A DNA stretch of 40,323 nucleotides from DYQY01 sp964643725 (GTDB lineage Bacteria; Margulisbacteria; Riflemargulisbacteria; GWF2-35-9; DYQY01), in the NCBI GenBank assembly GCA_964643725.1, contig CAZXTL010000018.1:1-40323 (forward strand). Direction: 5' to 3'. The notes under the pieces were generated by a model. The model ran no database searches and had not been told where the DNA came from. It saw nothing but the letters and a program-made list of their open reading frames with translations. This document shows, in pieces, positions 29,076 through 38,278 of this stretch; position 1 is the stretch's first letter; each line of letters starts with the position of its first letter. A program made the position numbers and the translations under genes.

Positions 29076-30029
29076 ATGCAAAAAAATAAAATAATTGCTA
29101 CGGCTAACCTATCTCACTTCTCAACTCATCCTAATGAATCTGTTGAACAAGTGATGGAAAGACTGCTAACATTTTCTACTGATAAAACAGAAAAACACAT
29201 GAAAGAATGCCGAGACATAATAAGGATAAATTTGCCAACTTGTCCTAACTCCTACATCGAGGATTTTTATGACTTATTCACGGTAATAAGCCCAGAAGCT
29301 ATACTATCTAGGTTTTCCAATAATGGATATTCTATAAGTAAGGAATTAGCTACAACAATCTATAACGCTCTTCCTAGAACACAATTCCAAACAATTCTTG
29401 ATAAACTAACATCAGCTGACCTTGAACTTCTTAGTCTTACCAGAACAGGAAATTACTATATATCGCCTCTCTCTACTCGTGAAATATGCTCACAAAACGA
29501 TTTTGCTGATTACTTAGGGACCTACTTTTCAGATACTACAAACCCAAACGGCACAATTGCCAATAACTATTTAAGGAAAATTGTCGCTTTATCCACCATT
29601 TATAAGGTTAATGGAACTGACCCTGCAATCTGCGTTCTATTACTAAAAACACCTAATGGAAAACAAATAGGAACAATGACCTTCACAATAAAAACAACTC
29701 TTGATGGCAAGAAACAAGGCACAGAAATAATAAGATCTACCTTCAAGAATACTGGAATTGCCACTAGATTATATAATGAAATGCTGTCTACTTTTGGAAG
29801 AAATGTTCCCAGAGGAGACTCATCCTTTACTGAAGATAATCAGCTTTTATTTCGTAAAAAATTTAATGAATTACAATTAAAATATCCTGACAAAACATTG
29901 CCTGAGCTATACAAAAAAGCACTATTGGAAGGCGTTCCTTCTGCAAAGCTATGGTTCAAAAATGGATTTACACCTGTATCAATTGAACCTAACAGTTTAT
30001 CAGTAAAAGTTCTTTGGGAAAGAAAATAA
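29076..30029 (+). CDS. Uncharacterised protein with GNAT-like acetyltransferase C-terminus
   Basis: A 317-aa protein. The N-terminal half (MQKNKIIATANLSHFSTHPN onward) has no recognised domain. From about residue 185 the pattern suggests a GNAT fold: a strand with GTMTFTIKT, then KNTGIATRLYNEMLS (about 224-238), resembling the acyl-CoA pyrophosphate loop, and AKLWFKNGFTPVSI, resembling the common AxxFYxxxGF motif near the C-terminus. The ATG at 29076 follows AAGGG; the upstream in-frame ATG at 29037 lies in the conserved leader. It is divergent from the kinase-fold gene, with which it shares a duplicated leader and the early peptide NKIIA. Confidence 0.5.
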   Translation: MQKNKIIATANLSHFSTHPNESVEQVMERLLTFSTDKTEKHMKECRDIIRINLPTCPNSYIEDFYDLFTVISPEAILSRFSNNGYSISKELATTIYNALPRTQFQTILDKLTSADLELLSLTRTGNYYISPLSTREICSQNDFADYLGTYFSDTTNPNGTIANNYLRKIVALSTIYKVNGTDPAICVLLLKTPNGKQIGTMTFTIKTTLDGKKQGTEIIRSTFKNTGIATRLYNEMLSTFGRNVPRGDSSFTEDNQLLFRKKFNELQLKYPDKTLPELYKKALLEGVPSAKLWFKNGFTPVSIEPNSLSVKVLWERK

Positions 30030-30032
30030 AAG

Positions 30033-31178
30033 CTAAAGACTACTTATAAATTTGGATATTCTTGAGATGGCTTCTTTTAACTCGTCCATACTACAAGCGT
30101 AGCAACAACGAACATGGTCGTCGATCATCTCACCAAAAGCATTTCCAGGGACTACTGCAACTCTTCCTTCTTGTAAAAGCCTCATGGAAAAATCTTCTGC
30201 GCTTAAACCAAACTTTTTGACACTTGGAAACATATAAAAAGCTCCCTCTGGTTTTTGCACCTCAAACCCGATTTCTTTAAGTGCTTCATAAAAATAGTTC
30301 CTTCTTAATTCATAAGAACTTTTCATCCTATCTACTTCTGCTCTACCGTTCTGTAATGCCTCTATAGCTGCATATTGGGACATTATAGGAGCACATAACA
30401 CATTGTACTGCTGAATCTTAACCATTTCTTTAAGCACGTCTCTTGGGCATGCTACATATCCTATTCTCCAGCCTGTCATAGCATAGCTTTTAGAAAAACC
30501 ATTAAGCAATATTAATCTATCTTTAATATAGGTAGCTGCCGATATTGGTTTTAAATCATACACTAAATCACCATACACCTCGTCAGAAATAAGCCAAATA
30601 TCATGCTTCTTACAAACCTCTATTATTCCAAGAAGCTGATCCTTACTTATCATTTTCCCTGTTGGGTTACTTGGATAAGAAATCAAAAGCGCCTTAGTCT
30701 TAGGTGTAATATGTTTTTCTAAACTTTCTCTAGTAAGAACTAAGCCAGTATCTCTAGTATCAATCATAACTGGCACTCCACCAGCTAAATAAGCAAGTGG
30801 CTCATAACAAACATAACTTGGTGCAGGAATTATTATCTCATCTCCTGGGTCAAGCAACGTCCTAAAAGTCATATCAAGACCTGCAGAAACTCCAACGGTT
30901 ATCATAATCTCATCCTTTGGATCATAATCAGCAGAAAAGTCTTTCTTTAAATAATTACTAATCTCTTTTCTGAGCTCTAATAACCCTAGATTGGACGTAT
31001 AAGAAGTATGTCCTTTTTCTAAATGATATATTCCCTGCTCCGTAATATGCCAAGGTGTTGGGAAATCTGGTTCACCAACGCCTAAAGATATGATGTCTTT
31101 ACTATTAAGCACTAAATCAAAAAACTTCCTAATACCGGAAGGCTTAACTTGCTTTAATCTTGTAGATAATCCTTTCAA
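30033..31178 (-). CDS. PLP-dependent class I aminotransferase (aspartate type)
   Basis: 381-aa fold-type I aminotransferase. It has SLGVGEPDFPTPWHI, the conserved SYPSNPTGKMISKDQL, DEVYGDLVY and the PLP lysine in NGFSKSYAMTGWRIGYV. The C-terminal arginine region is VRCCYACSMDELKEA. It resembles aspartate/alanine/aromatic aminotransferases related to PatA, and the exact substrate cannot be read. Start TTG at 31178 has AGGAG 7 bases upstream. It is third in the thrC-lrp-aminotransferase operon, so a role in amino acid metabolism tied to threonine or aspartate is likely. Confidence 0.9.
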   Translation of the reverse strand: MKGLSTRLKQVKPSGIRKFFDLVLNSKDIISLGVGEPDFPTPWHITEQGIYHLEKGHTSYTSNLGLLELRKEISNYLKKDFSADYDPKDEIMITVGVSAGLDMTFRTLLDPGDEIIIPAPSYVCYEPLAYLAGGVPVMIDTRDTGLVLTRESLEKHITPKTKALLISYPSNPTGKMISKDQLLGIIEVCKKHDIWLISDEVYGDLVYDLKPISAATYIKDRLILLNGFSKSYAMTGWRIGYVACPRDVLKEMVKIQQYNVLCAPIMSQYAAIEALQNGRAEVDRMKSSYELRRNYFYEALKEIGFEVQKPEGAFYMFPSVKKFGLSAEDFSMRLLQEGRVAVVPGNAFGEMIDDHVRCCYACSMDELKEAISRISKFISSL

Positions 31179-31187
31179 TTTAAACTC

Positions 31188-31685
31188 CTAAAATGCAACA
31201 TTTAACCGATTTGATCCTTCTTCATCAATACTTCCCATAATAACGCCATTTTCTTTATATTTTTTTAATTGAAAATGAGTTGCTGTAGATAAAATTCTGC
31301 CAATTGGGGAAAGCTTATTGGAAATAAAAAAAGCAATCTCTTTAAGAGATTTTCCTTCAATAACTAACAAAATATCATATGCCCCACTCATTAAATAAAC
31401 AGATTTAACCTCAGGAAACTTTTGCAATCTTTCACCTAAGCTATCAAATCCTTTGTCTCTTTCAGGTGTAACTTTTACTTCGACAAAAGCTGTAACTGAC
31501 TGACCATCATCTAATAATTCATCATTAATTACTGCTGAATATTTAAGAATTATCTTATCTCCCTCTAATTCTTTAATTAACGCTTTTACTTCATTTTCTG
31601 AAATACCCATCATTTTTGCAATGTCTGCATCCGCTAATCTGGAGTTCTCCTTTAATATTTGAGTCAACTTTTCTTTAATACTCAT
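31188..31685 (-). CDS. Lrp/AsnC family transcriptional regulator
   Basis: 165-aa regulator with an N-terminal winged helix-turn-helix (MSIKEKLTQILKENSRLADA, ADIAKMMGISENEVKALIKE) and a C-terminal ligand-binding RAM domain (SVTAFVEVKVTPERDKGFDS, VKSVYLMSGAYDILLVIEGK). It lies between thrC and the aminotransferase with gaps of one and nine bases, so it probably responds to an amino acid and controls this operon. The effector is not readable from sequence. Confidence 0.9.
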   Translation of the reverse strand: MSIKEKLTQILKENSRLADADIAKMMGISENEVKALIKELEGDKIILKYSAVINDELLDDGQSVTAFVEVKVTPERDKGFDSLGERLQKFPEVKSVYLMSGAYDILLVIEGKSLKEIAFFISNKLSPIGRILSTATHFQLKKYKENGVIMGSIDEEGSNRLNVAF

Positions 31686-31686
31686 A

Positions 31687-32736
31687 TTACACCCCTATTA
31701 TTTTTACTATTTCTTTAAGTGAATTGGACACTTTAAACGTTTTGTCTGACATCTTAATAGCATTATCTGGATCCTTTAATCCATGTCCTGTCAAAGTACA
31801 AACTATTACATCGCCATCTTTAAAAATACTCTTCTTCTTAAGTATACCAGCAACCGAGGCTGCTGAGGCTGGTTCGCAGAAAATACCTTCTGTCGCAGCT
31901 AACAATTTAAATGCAGACAATATATCTTCATCGGTAACGCTATCTATCAACCCCAAAGATTCATCCCTAGCAGCTTCAGCTTGCTTCCAACTAGCTGGAT
32001 TACCAATTCTAATTGCTGTAGCAATAGTCTCTGGTTTATCGATAATATGTCCTTTTACAATTGGGCAAGAGCCCTCTGCTTGAAAACCTATCATTTTAGG
32101 TAAAAATGTTGCTTTTCCTATTTGTTTATACTCATTATATCCCTTCCAATATGCAGTTATATTGCCTGCATTTCCTACTGGTAAGGAATGATAAGTTGGC
32201 GCATCACCCAAGGCATCAACTATCTCAAATGCAGCTGTTTTCTGTCCTTCTATCCTAAAAGGATTAATGGAATTAACTAACTCGATTGGATACATGCTTG
32301 TTACTTCTTTAACAGTATTAAGTGCATCATCAAAATTACCTTCAATCTCAATCACTAGTGCATTATGCATCATAGCTTGAGCTAGTTTTCCTAAAGCTAT
32401 CTTCCCTTCAGGGATAATTACAACTGACTTCATTCCAGCTCTAGCCGCATATGCAGACGCAGACGCAGACGTGTTCCCTGTAGAAGCACACATAACCGCC
32501 CTCATTCCTTTTTCAGCTGCCTTAGTGATAGCCATAGTCATTCCGCGATCCTTGAAAGAGCCTGTAGGGTTAAGGCCTTCATATTTGAAATATATTTTTA
32601 CATCCTTGCCGATTAATGAATTGATATGAACAGATGGAATCAGAGGAGTGTTTCCCTCATTTAAAGTAATTATTTTTGTATTAGCTGAAACAGGCAAATA
32701 CTCGCGATATCTATTAATAAGTCCCATGTAATGCAT
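31687..32736 (-). CDS. thrC: Threonine synthase
   Basis: PLP enzyme converting O-phosphohomoserine to threonine. It contains NEGNTPLIPSVHI, FKYEGLNPTGSFKDRGMTMA with the PLP lysine, CASTGNTSASASAYAARAGM, SLPVGNAGNITAYWKGY and EPASAASVAGILK. The 349-aa size matches the short bacterial/archaeal type. Start at ATG 32736 (MHYMGLINRY) is 6 bases after TATAAT, so it is probably leaderless; a second ATG three codons later is the alternative. It heads the operon with the Lrp regulator and aminotransferase. Confidence 0.94.
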   Translation of the reverse strand: MHYMGLINRYREYLPVSANTKIITLNEGNTPLIPSVHINSLIGKDVKIYFKYEGLNPTGSFKDRGMTMAITKAAEKGMRAVMCASTGNTSASASAYAARAGMKSVVIIPEGKIALGKLAQAMMHNALVIEIEGNFDDALNTVKEVTSMYPIELVNSINPFRIEGQKTAAFEIVDALGDAPTYHSLPVGNAGNITAYWKGYNEYKQIGKATFLPKMIGFQAEGSCPIVKGHIIDKPETIATAIRIGNPASWKQAEAARDESLGLIDSVTDEDILSAFKLLAATEGIFCEPASAASVAGILKKKSIFKDGDVIVCTLTGHGLKDPDNAIKMSDKTFKVSNSLKEIVKIIGV

Positions 32737-32742
32737 GGGGAT

Positions 32743-32771
32743 ATTATACCGTTTATTTGTTTATTTGTTTA
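32743..32771 (-). promoter_or_regulatory. Leaderless promoter of the thrC operon
   Basis: TATAAT (32743-32748) is followed by ATCCCC and the ATG. At 17-base spacing the -35 position (32766-32771) reads TAAACA within the octamer array. There is no Shine-Dalgarno. Confidence 0.7.
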
Positions 32772-32798
32772 TCTGTTTATTTGATTGTTTGATTGTTT
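32751..32798 (-). repeat. Octamer tandem array (six units) upstream of thrC
   Basis: Read toward thrC the six units are AAACAATC, AAACAATC, AAATAAAC, AGATAAAC, AAATAAAC, AAATAAAC. The last one ends exactly 2 bases before TATAAT. Same unit and orientation as the glyQ array. Confidence 0.9.
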
Positions 32799-32847
32799 TA
32801 AAAAATTAATAGCTCTTTCTACACAAAGCAGTCAAAGCTATTAATAA

Positions 32848-34470
32848 CTATTCTTTTAAATACTTCTTAAGTAATATCATTGTTGATGGGTCATGTTCCC
32901 TAGGATTACCTGACTCAATATCCTTCAAAATAACTCCGGCTAATTCTTTTCCCAACTGAACTCCCCATTGGTCAAAGCTAAGCACCTGCCAAATAATACC
33001 TTGAGTAAAAATCTTATGCTCATACATTGAAATAAGCATTCCTATCGTCTTAGGATTAAGCTCTTGCAGTAAGATTGCATTACTAGGTCTATTTCCTTCA
33101 AAAGTCTTATGAGGGATAAGTTCTTCTGGACAACCTTCCAATATTAATTGTTCTTTAGACTTCCCATTCATTAAGGCTTCTTGCTGTGCAATAAAATTAG
33201 CTATTAACTTATCATGATGCTCTTTTCTAAATGGATGGGCTGGATTAACACATGCTATAAAGTCACATGGTATTAGTTTTGTGCCTTGATGAATTAACTG
33301 ATAAAAAGCATGTTGTCCATTTGTGCCTGGCTCACCCCAAATAATTGGCCCAGTTTGATAATCAACTCTCTTGCCATCTCTAGTAATTACCTTGCCATTA
33401 CTTTCCATATCTCCTTGTTGAAAATAGGCAGCGAACCTCTCTAACCTTTGGTCATATGGAAGCATTGCCATAGTGTCTGCCCCAAGAAAATTGTTATACC
33501 AAATACCCAATAATGCCAAATTAATTGGAATATTCTTTTCTGTAGATGTATTTAAAAAATGCTGATCCATCAAATGGTAGCCATGCAGTAATTCAGCAAA
33601 AGCCTCTTTACCTATAGCTAACATAATTGAAATACCAATAGCAGAAGGAGAAGAATAACGTCCTCCTACCCAATCCCAAAATGGAAACATGTTTTCCAAG
33701 TCTATACCGAATGCTGACACTTCTTTTGATGCTGTTGATGCTGCTATAAAATGTTTTGCAACATCAGATTCTTTCATTTTTGATAAAAACCAATTTTTAG
33801 CAGTAACGGCATTTTGCATGGTTTCTTGTGTTGTAAAAGTTTTTGAAGCTACTATAAACAATGTTTCTTCTGGGTCACATTTTTGTAAAACCTCATATAT
33901 ATCCTGACCATCAACATTTGATACAAAATTGAATTCAATATCCTTAAGTCTATATGGCTCTAATGCTCTAACTATCATTTTAGGTCCTAAATCTGAACCA
34001 CCAATACCAATATTAACTACTGTGGTAATTGTTTTCCCCGTTGCACCTTTCCACCCACCGCTTCTCAGCCTATCTGAAAACCTAGCCATTCTATCAAGCA
34101 CATCACAAATACCAGGCATTACATCTTCACCATCTACATTAATAGAAGATATTGCCATGAACTTACCTTGTTCATACTTAACGTTTCTTAAAGCAACATG
34201 TAAAACTGCTCTATTTTCAGTAGTATTAATAACCTCACCTGAAAACATTCTACCTGCCCAATCACCTACATCTGAAACTCGAGCCAAATCATATAGCGCG
34301 GTCATTACCTCTTTGGTAACTCTATTCTTTGAAATATCAACATACATATGCCCCAAGTTAAAACTCATGGCAGACAAACGCTCTTTATCCACCTGAAATT
34401 GTTCCTTAATATTAATCTCTTTTGATGATAAATCTTCTAATCTTTGCCATTCTGGTGTTTGTGAAATCAA
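32848..34470 (-). CDS. pgi: Glucose-6-phosphate isomerase
   Basis: Glycolytic isomerase of the long bacterial type (540 aa). It has VNIGIGGSDLGPKMIVRAL, VASKTFTTQETMQNA, DWVGGRYSSPSAIG, WGEPGTNGQHAFYQLIHQGT with the catalytic Glu and His, and SFDQWGVQLGKELA near the C-terminus. The start is TTG at 34470, supported by GGAGGGG six bases upstream. A second, orphan AGGAGG lies farther upstream at 34529-34534 with no start codon at a usable distance. Confidence 0.96.
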   Translation of the reverse strand: MISQTPEWQRLEDLSSKEINIKEQFQVDKERLSAMSFNLGHMYVDISKNRVTKEVMTALYDLARVSDVGDWAGRMFSGEVINTTENRAVLHVALRNVKYEQGKFMAISSINVDGEDVMPGICDVLDRMARFSDRLRSGGWKGATGKTITTVVNIGIGGSDLGPKMIVRALEPYRLKDIEFNFVSNVDGQDIYEVLQKCDPEETLFIVASKTFTTQETMQNAVTAKNWFLSKMKESDVAKHFIAASTASKEVSAFGIDLENMFPFWDWVGGRYSSPSAIGISIMLAIGKEAFAELLHGYHLMDQHFLNTSTEKNIPINLALLGIWYNNFLGADTMAMLPYDQRLERFAAYFQQGDMESNGKVITRDGKRVDYQTGPIIWGEPGTNGQHAFYQLIHQGTKLIPCDFIACVNPAHPFRKEHHDKLIANFIAQQEALMNGKSKEQLILEGCPEELIPHKTFEGNRPSNAILLQELNPKTIGMLISMYEHKIFTQGIIWQVLSFDQWGVQLGKELAGVILKDIESGNPREHDPSTMILLKKYLKE

Positions 34471-34594
34471 TGTAACCCCTCCACTTGTATTATTAACTGA
34501 ACTAATTACTTTTTATTTAATTCAGATTCCTCCTATACTATACTATATATAGTTATATATATCGAACATATAGAAAAAATTTACCAACAACAAT

Positions 34595-35632
34595 TTAAAC
34601 AATTAACATCGCATCCCCAAAACTAAAAAATCTATAACCGGATAATTTTGCTCTCTCATATGCACCCATAATAAACTCTTTACTTGCAAAAGCCGAAATC
34701 ATTAGAAGTAATGATGACTTAGGAAGATGAAAATTAGTTATCATAGAATCTATAACTTTAAATTCAAAACCTGGATAAATAAAAATATCGGTACTGCCTA
34801 TTCCAGCTTTTAATTGACCCTGCTTATTGTATACTCCCTCTAAAACTCTAGTTGTTGTTGTTCCAACAGCAATCACCCTTCTACCAATACTTTTTGTTAT
34901 ATTTATCTTATCAATTGTCTCTTTTGGAAGTTCGTAAGTCTCACTATGCATTGTATGTTCAAGATAATTATCACACTTTATTGGACGAAATGTTCCTATC
35001 CCAACATATAGGGTTAAATAAGCGATTTCTACACCCTTAACTGCTAATCTTTCAAATAAATCTTTTGTAAAATGAAGTCCTGCAGTAGGAGCAGCAACAG
35101 CTCCTAACTTTTCCGCGAAAACTGTTTGATACCTTTGTTTATAAAAATCTGTTTTTGTTTCATCATATTTAACATAAGGAGGCAACGGTATCTGCCCTAA
35201 TTCATCTATCACAGTTAGAAAATCAAAGTCTGTCTCGAACCTTACAAGTCGCTTGCCATCATCTAATACCTCAATTACTTCACAAGCTAATTTGTCTGAG
35301 AAAAAAACTTTCATCCCTGCTTTGATTCCAGGCTTTACAAGTACTTCCCACAAAATATCACTATCATTGCTTTTGTCCTGTAGTAAAAATACTTCTACTT
35401 TACCACCTGTTTCTTTCTTACCAAACAATCTTGCAGGAATAACCTTTGCATTGTTGAGCACTAAAAGATCCCCTGGTTTTAAAATATCTATCAAGTCATG
35501 AAACAACTTGTCTTCAATACTTTTTGTGGTCCTATTGAGCACCATAAGCTTGGAATCATGCCTCTTTTCAGAAGGCAACTGAGCAATAAGCTCAGTATCG
35601 AGCTCATAATCAAAATCAACTATAGACTGCAT
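34595..35632 (-). CDS. queA: S-adenosylmethionine:tRNA ribosyltransferase-isomerase
   Basis: Transfers the ribosyl moiety of SAM to preQ1 in tRNA to give epoxyqueuosine. It contains LIAQLPSEKRHDSKLMVLNR, LLVLNNAKVIPARLFGKK, GAVAAPTAGLHFTKDLFERL, YVGIGTFRPIK and SMITNFHLPKSSLLLMISAF, which define QueA. 345 aa, normal size. It starts 3 bases after the stop of the upstream histidine kinase gene, so the two are probably co-transcribed. No tgt is present in the window. Confidence 0.96.
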   Translation of the reverse strand: MQSIVDFDYELDTELIAQLPSEKRHDSKLMVLNRTTKSIEDKLFHDLIDILKPGDLLVLNNAKVIPARLFGKKETGGKVEVFLLQDKSNDSDILWEVLVKPGIKAGMKVFFSDKLACEVIEVLDDGKRLVRFETDFDFLTVIDELGQIPLPPYVKYDETKTDFYKQRYQTVFAEKLGAVAAPTAGLHFTKDLFERLAVKGVEIAYLTLYVGIGTFRPIKCDNYLEHTMHSETYELPKETIDKINITKSIGRRVIAVGTTTTRVLEGVYNKQGQLKAGIGSTDIFIYPGFEFKVIDSMITNFHLPKSSLLLMISAFASKEFIMGAYERAKLSGYRFFSFGDAMLIV

Positions 35633-35635
35633 GAA

Positions 35636-37195
35636 TTATTGTTTTTTAAATAATGTAACGGTGAAGATTGTTCCTTTTCCTGGAACACTATCAACTTGAA
35701 TGTCTCCGCCATGAAGATCCAAAATATTCTTTACAATAGGCAAACCTAGACCTGTACCTTCATACATTTTAGTAAGAGAATTATCTACTTGTCTAAACTT
35801 TTCAAAAATAATCATTTGATCATCTTCACTTATACCAATTCCTGTATCCTTAACCTCTACAACAATTTTATCTGCTCCACCGGTTATAAAAACATCTATT
35901 TTGCCTTTTTGTGTAAATTTTATAGCATTAGCAATTAAATTCGAAAAAACACTTTCAATATTATCTTTGTCGACTTCTACCAATAAATCTTTTACAGAAG
36001 CACCCTTGGCAACTATTACGTTAAGCGATAATTTCTTATTGTCAGCTAGCACCCTCATCTTGTTAACCGTTTCGTTAATCAAAACACTTATGTCGGTGAT
36101 TTGTAGATTAAGTTTGGTATTTCCTGATTCTATTTCACTTAAAAAAAGCAATTTATTAATAATTTTCAATAACGACAAACTATTCTCATGCGCTATCTTC
36201 AAGAATGTCTCCTGAGTTTTAGCGATATTGCCATAAGTAAGAACTATCTCAATGTAACCAATTATACTAGTCAATGGTGTTCTTAATTCATGAGATATAT
36301 TTTGAAGGAATTGATCTTTAAGCTCATCAAGCTTCATTAACTGCCTATTCTTTTCTTCCAGTTCTTTAGTCTTCTCTTCTACAATCTCTTCTATATTATC
36401 TATATGTTCCTTTAACTTTTTATCAATCTCAAATAAACGTTGCATCATTTCATTAAAGGCAACAGCTAAATCATTAAATTCTTTATTAGAATTTACGTTT
36501 ATTCTATTGTCAAAAATACCATTTTTGACACTTTCAATAGACGATAAAAACTTTCTATAAGGATTTGAAAAGTTTCTAATATAAAAATAAACCAAAGAAC
36601 CAAAACCAAAAATCACAAAAAGAACCAATGCCCCAATGTAAAAAACTAAGAACTTCTCATAAGATAGAGTTCTTTGTCTAAAGACAAATGAAACATCTGA
36701 ATAATTCTCATTTGATATTCTATGCAATTCAGATAATACGCTATCTTCAAGAAAACTAAGCTGACGAATAATAGCTTCTTTTTCAGATACCGTTAACTTC
36801 TTCTCAAAAAGAATTTGAATAAGATCCCTAGTTTTCAAATAAAGCTCATACTCTTTCTGCATTACAACCAATGAAGATGTCCCGTATTGATTGCCGTTCT
36901 TAAGAAAATTATGGAACTGATAATCTAAACTATTGATTAAATAGATAAAGTCTCTTCTTGCTTCATAAGTAACGTCATTAGAATGTTTATAAGATAGATA
37001 AAAAAGTTTAGAAAAAGATGTATATATATTCTGAACCGCATTGGTATTATAAGCATAGAATGCTAATTTGCTATCTATCTGTCTATCCTTTTGAAAATTA
37101 GTAAACAAAACAACAGCTGATACTAAAAAAAATAGAAAAAATAACGAAATAATTAAAAAGAATTTAAATCTAAATGATATTGTTTTATTTGTCAT
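35636..37195 (-). CDS. Membrane sensor histidine kinase (orphan)
   Basis: 519-aa two-component sensor. Membrane segments lie at about 10-32 and 181-205 around an extracytoplasmic helical domain, followed by HAMP (about 206-260) and a coiled-coil linker (EEIVEEKTKELEEKNRQLMK). HisKA is LKDQFLQNISHELRTPLTSI with the phospho-His. The ATPase domain has NLIANAIKFTQKG, VKDTGIGIS and GTGLGLPIVKNIL. No response regulator gene is adjacent, so its partner lies elsewhere. The ATG is 6 bases after TATAAT and lacks a Shine-Dalgarno. Confidence 0.93.
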   Translation of the reverse strand: MTNKTISFRFKFFLIISLFFLFFLVSAVVLFTNFQKDRQIDSKLAFYAYNTNAVQNIYTSFSKLFYLSYKHSNDVTYEARRDFIYLINSLDYQFHNFLKNGNQYGTSSLVVMQKEYELYLKTRDLIQILFEKKLTVSEKEAIIRQLSFLEDSVLSELHRISNENYSDVSFVFRQRTLSYEKFLVFYIGALVLFVIFGFGSLVYFYIRNFSNPYRKFLSSIESVKNGIFDNRINVNSNKEFNDLAVAFNEMMQRLFEIDKKLKEHIDNIEEIVEEKTKELEEKNRQLMKLDELKDQFLQNISHELRTPLTSIIGYIEIVLTYGNIAKTQETFLKIAHENSLSLLKIINKLLFLSEIESGNTKLNLQITDISVLINETVNKMRVLADNKKLSLNVIVAKGASVKDLLVEVDKDNIESVFSNLIANAIKFTQKGKIDVFITGGADKIVVEVKDTGIGISEDDQMIIFEKFRQVDNSLTKMYEGTGLGLPIVKNILDLHGGDIQVDSVPGKGTIFTVTLFKKQ

Positions 37196-37201
37196 ATTTT
37201 A

Positions 37202-37229
37202 ATTATAAGTACTTTACCCAAAAAGTAAA
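37202..37229 (-). promoter_or_regulatory. Leaderless promoter of the histidine kinase gene
   Basis: TATAAT (37202-37207) is 6 bases before the ATG at 37195. TTTACT at 16-base spacing (37224-37229) is a possible -35. There is no tandem array here, so leaderlessness and the repeat arrays are separable features. Confidence 0.55.
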
Positions 37230-37270
37230 CGAACCCTTTCTTTGAATGGATTGTATAATAGCAATTTTAT

Positions 37271-38218
37271 TCAAAAATTTACAGCTGATTTAGCTTGTCC
37301 TCCAGCTAATACTTCGCAAATCTGCTCAGCAACATCCACGGCAACATTAATCTTTGCCTCGTAAGTTGCCGCACCCAAGTGTGGTGTTGTAATAATATTC
37401 GGAACCCCAATCAATATACTATTCTTGCCAGCTGGCTCTTCTAAAAAAACATCTACAGCTGCAGCTTTAACCTTGCCACTCTCAACTGCTTCTTTAAAAT
37501 CTTTCTCAACAACTATTCCACCTCTGGAACAATTAACAAAAAAAACACCATCTTTCATTATGTCGAACTTACTCTTATCAAATAAGCCTTCTGTATCTAT
37601 ATTTTTTGGTATATGCAATGTTAAAAAGTCAGCATTAGCCAAAACATCGTTAAAACTTAGCAATGTAATCCCTTCCATCTCTGAAATGTCTTCATTAATT
37701 AACAAATCATACCCAATTACCTTCATTCCCATAGCTTTAGCATACATCGATACTCTTCTACCAATTTTACCTAATCCGATTACACCTAAGATTTTTCCGC
37801 TAAGTTCTGTTCCAATAAATGCAGGTCTATCCCATAATCCACTTTGTAAACTATTATGTGCAAATGGAATATTTCTACTAACCGCTAAAAGCATCCCGAG
37901 CGTATATTCTGCAGCTGCAACAGTGTTTCCCTCAGGAGCGTTAACAACAATAATTCCTTTCTCATGAGCTGCTTTGACATCAATGTTATCCACACCAACA
38001 CCTGCACGGCCTATAATTTTCATATTATTTGTAGCGTTAATAATCCTAGCTGTAACAATTGTTTCACTTCTGACTATCATTGCATCATAGTCAGAAACTA
38101 TAGAAATCAATTCCTCTTCAGAAAGCCCAGCACGAACATCAACTGTGTGCTTTTCTTTTAATATAGACAATCCTTCATCGGATAAAATATCACTTACCAA
38201 AATCTTTGCTTTTAACAT
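37271..38218 (-). CDS. serA: D-3-phosphoglycerate dehydrogenase, short form without ACT domain
   Basis: NAD-dependent first step of serine synthesis. It starts MLKAKILVSDILSDEGLSIL and has GVGVDNIDVKAAHEKGIIVV, the NAD motif GKILGVIGLGKIGRRV, LHIPKNIDTEGLFDKSKFDI, NCSRGGIVVEKDF and TTPHLGAATYEAK. At 315 aa it lacks the C-terminal ACT domain that gives serine feedback in longer SerA proteins, so allosteric control by serine is probably absent. A related 2-hydroxyacid dehydrogenase activity cannot be excluded. It follows the rpsI terminator; no clear promoter is seen in the 30 bases after the terminator. Confidence 0.9.
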   Translation of the reverse strand: MLKAKILVSDILSDEGLSILKEKHTVDVRAGLSEEELISIVSDYDAMIVRSETIVTARIINATNNMKIIGRAGVGVDNIDVKAAHEKGIIVVNAPEGNTVAAAEYTLGMLLAVSRNIPFAHNSLQSGLWDRPAFIGTELSGKILGVIGLGKIGRRVSMYAKAMGMKVIGYDLLINEDISEMEGITLLSFNDVLANADFLTLHIPKNIDTEGLFDKSKFDIMKDGVFFVNCSRGGIVVEKDFKEAVESGKVKAAAVDVFLEEPAGKNSILIGVPNIITTPHLGAATYEAKINVAVDVAEQICEVLAGGQAKSAVNF

Positions 38219-38248
38219 TGGGTAAAAACCTTTCTTATCTGAATAAAC

Positions 38249-38274
38249 AAAAAAGCACCCTTTCGGGTGCTTTT
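38249..38274 (-). terminator. Rho-independent terminator of the rpsI operon
   Basis: On the minus strand GCACCC, loop GAAA (GNRA) and GGGTGC are followed by at least six T residues. It begins a few bases after the rpsI stop codon and separates the ribosomal protein operon from serA. Confidence 0.9.
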
Positions 38275-38278
38275 AAAA

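Noticed and set aside
33929..34396. Antisense ORF of 155 codons within pgi
   Set aside because: pgi is unambiguous on the other strand and the antisense translation has no recognisable motifs.
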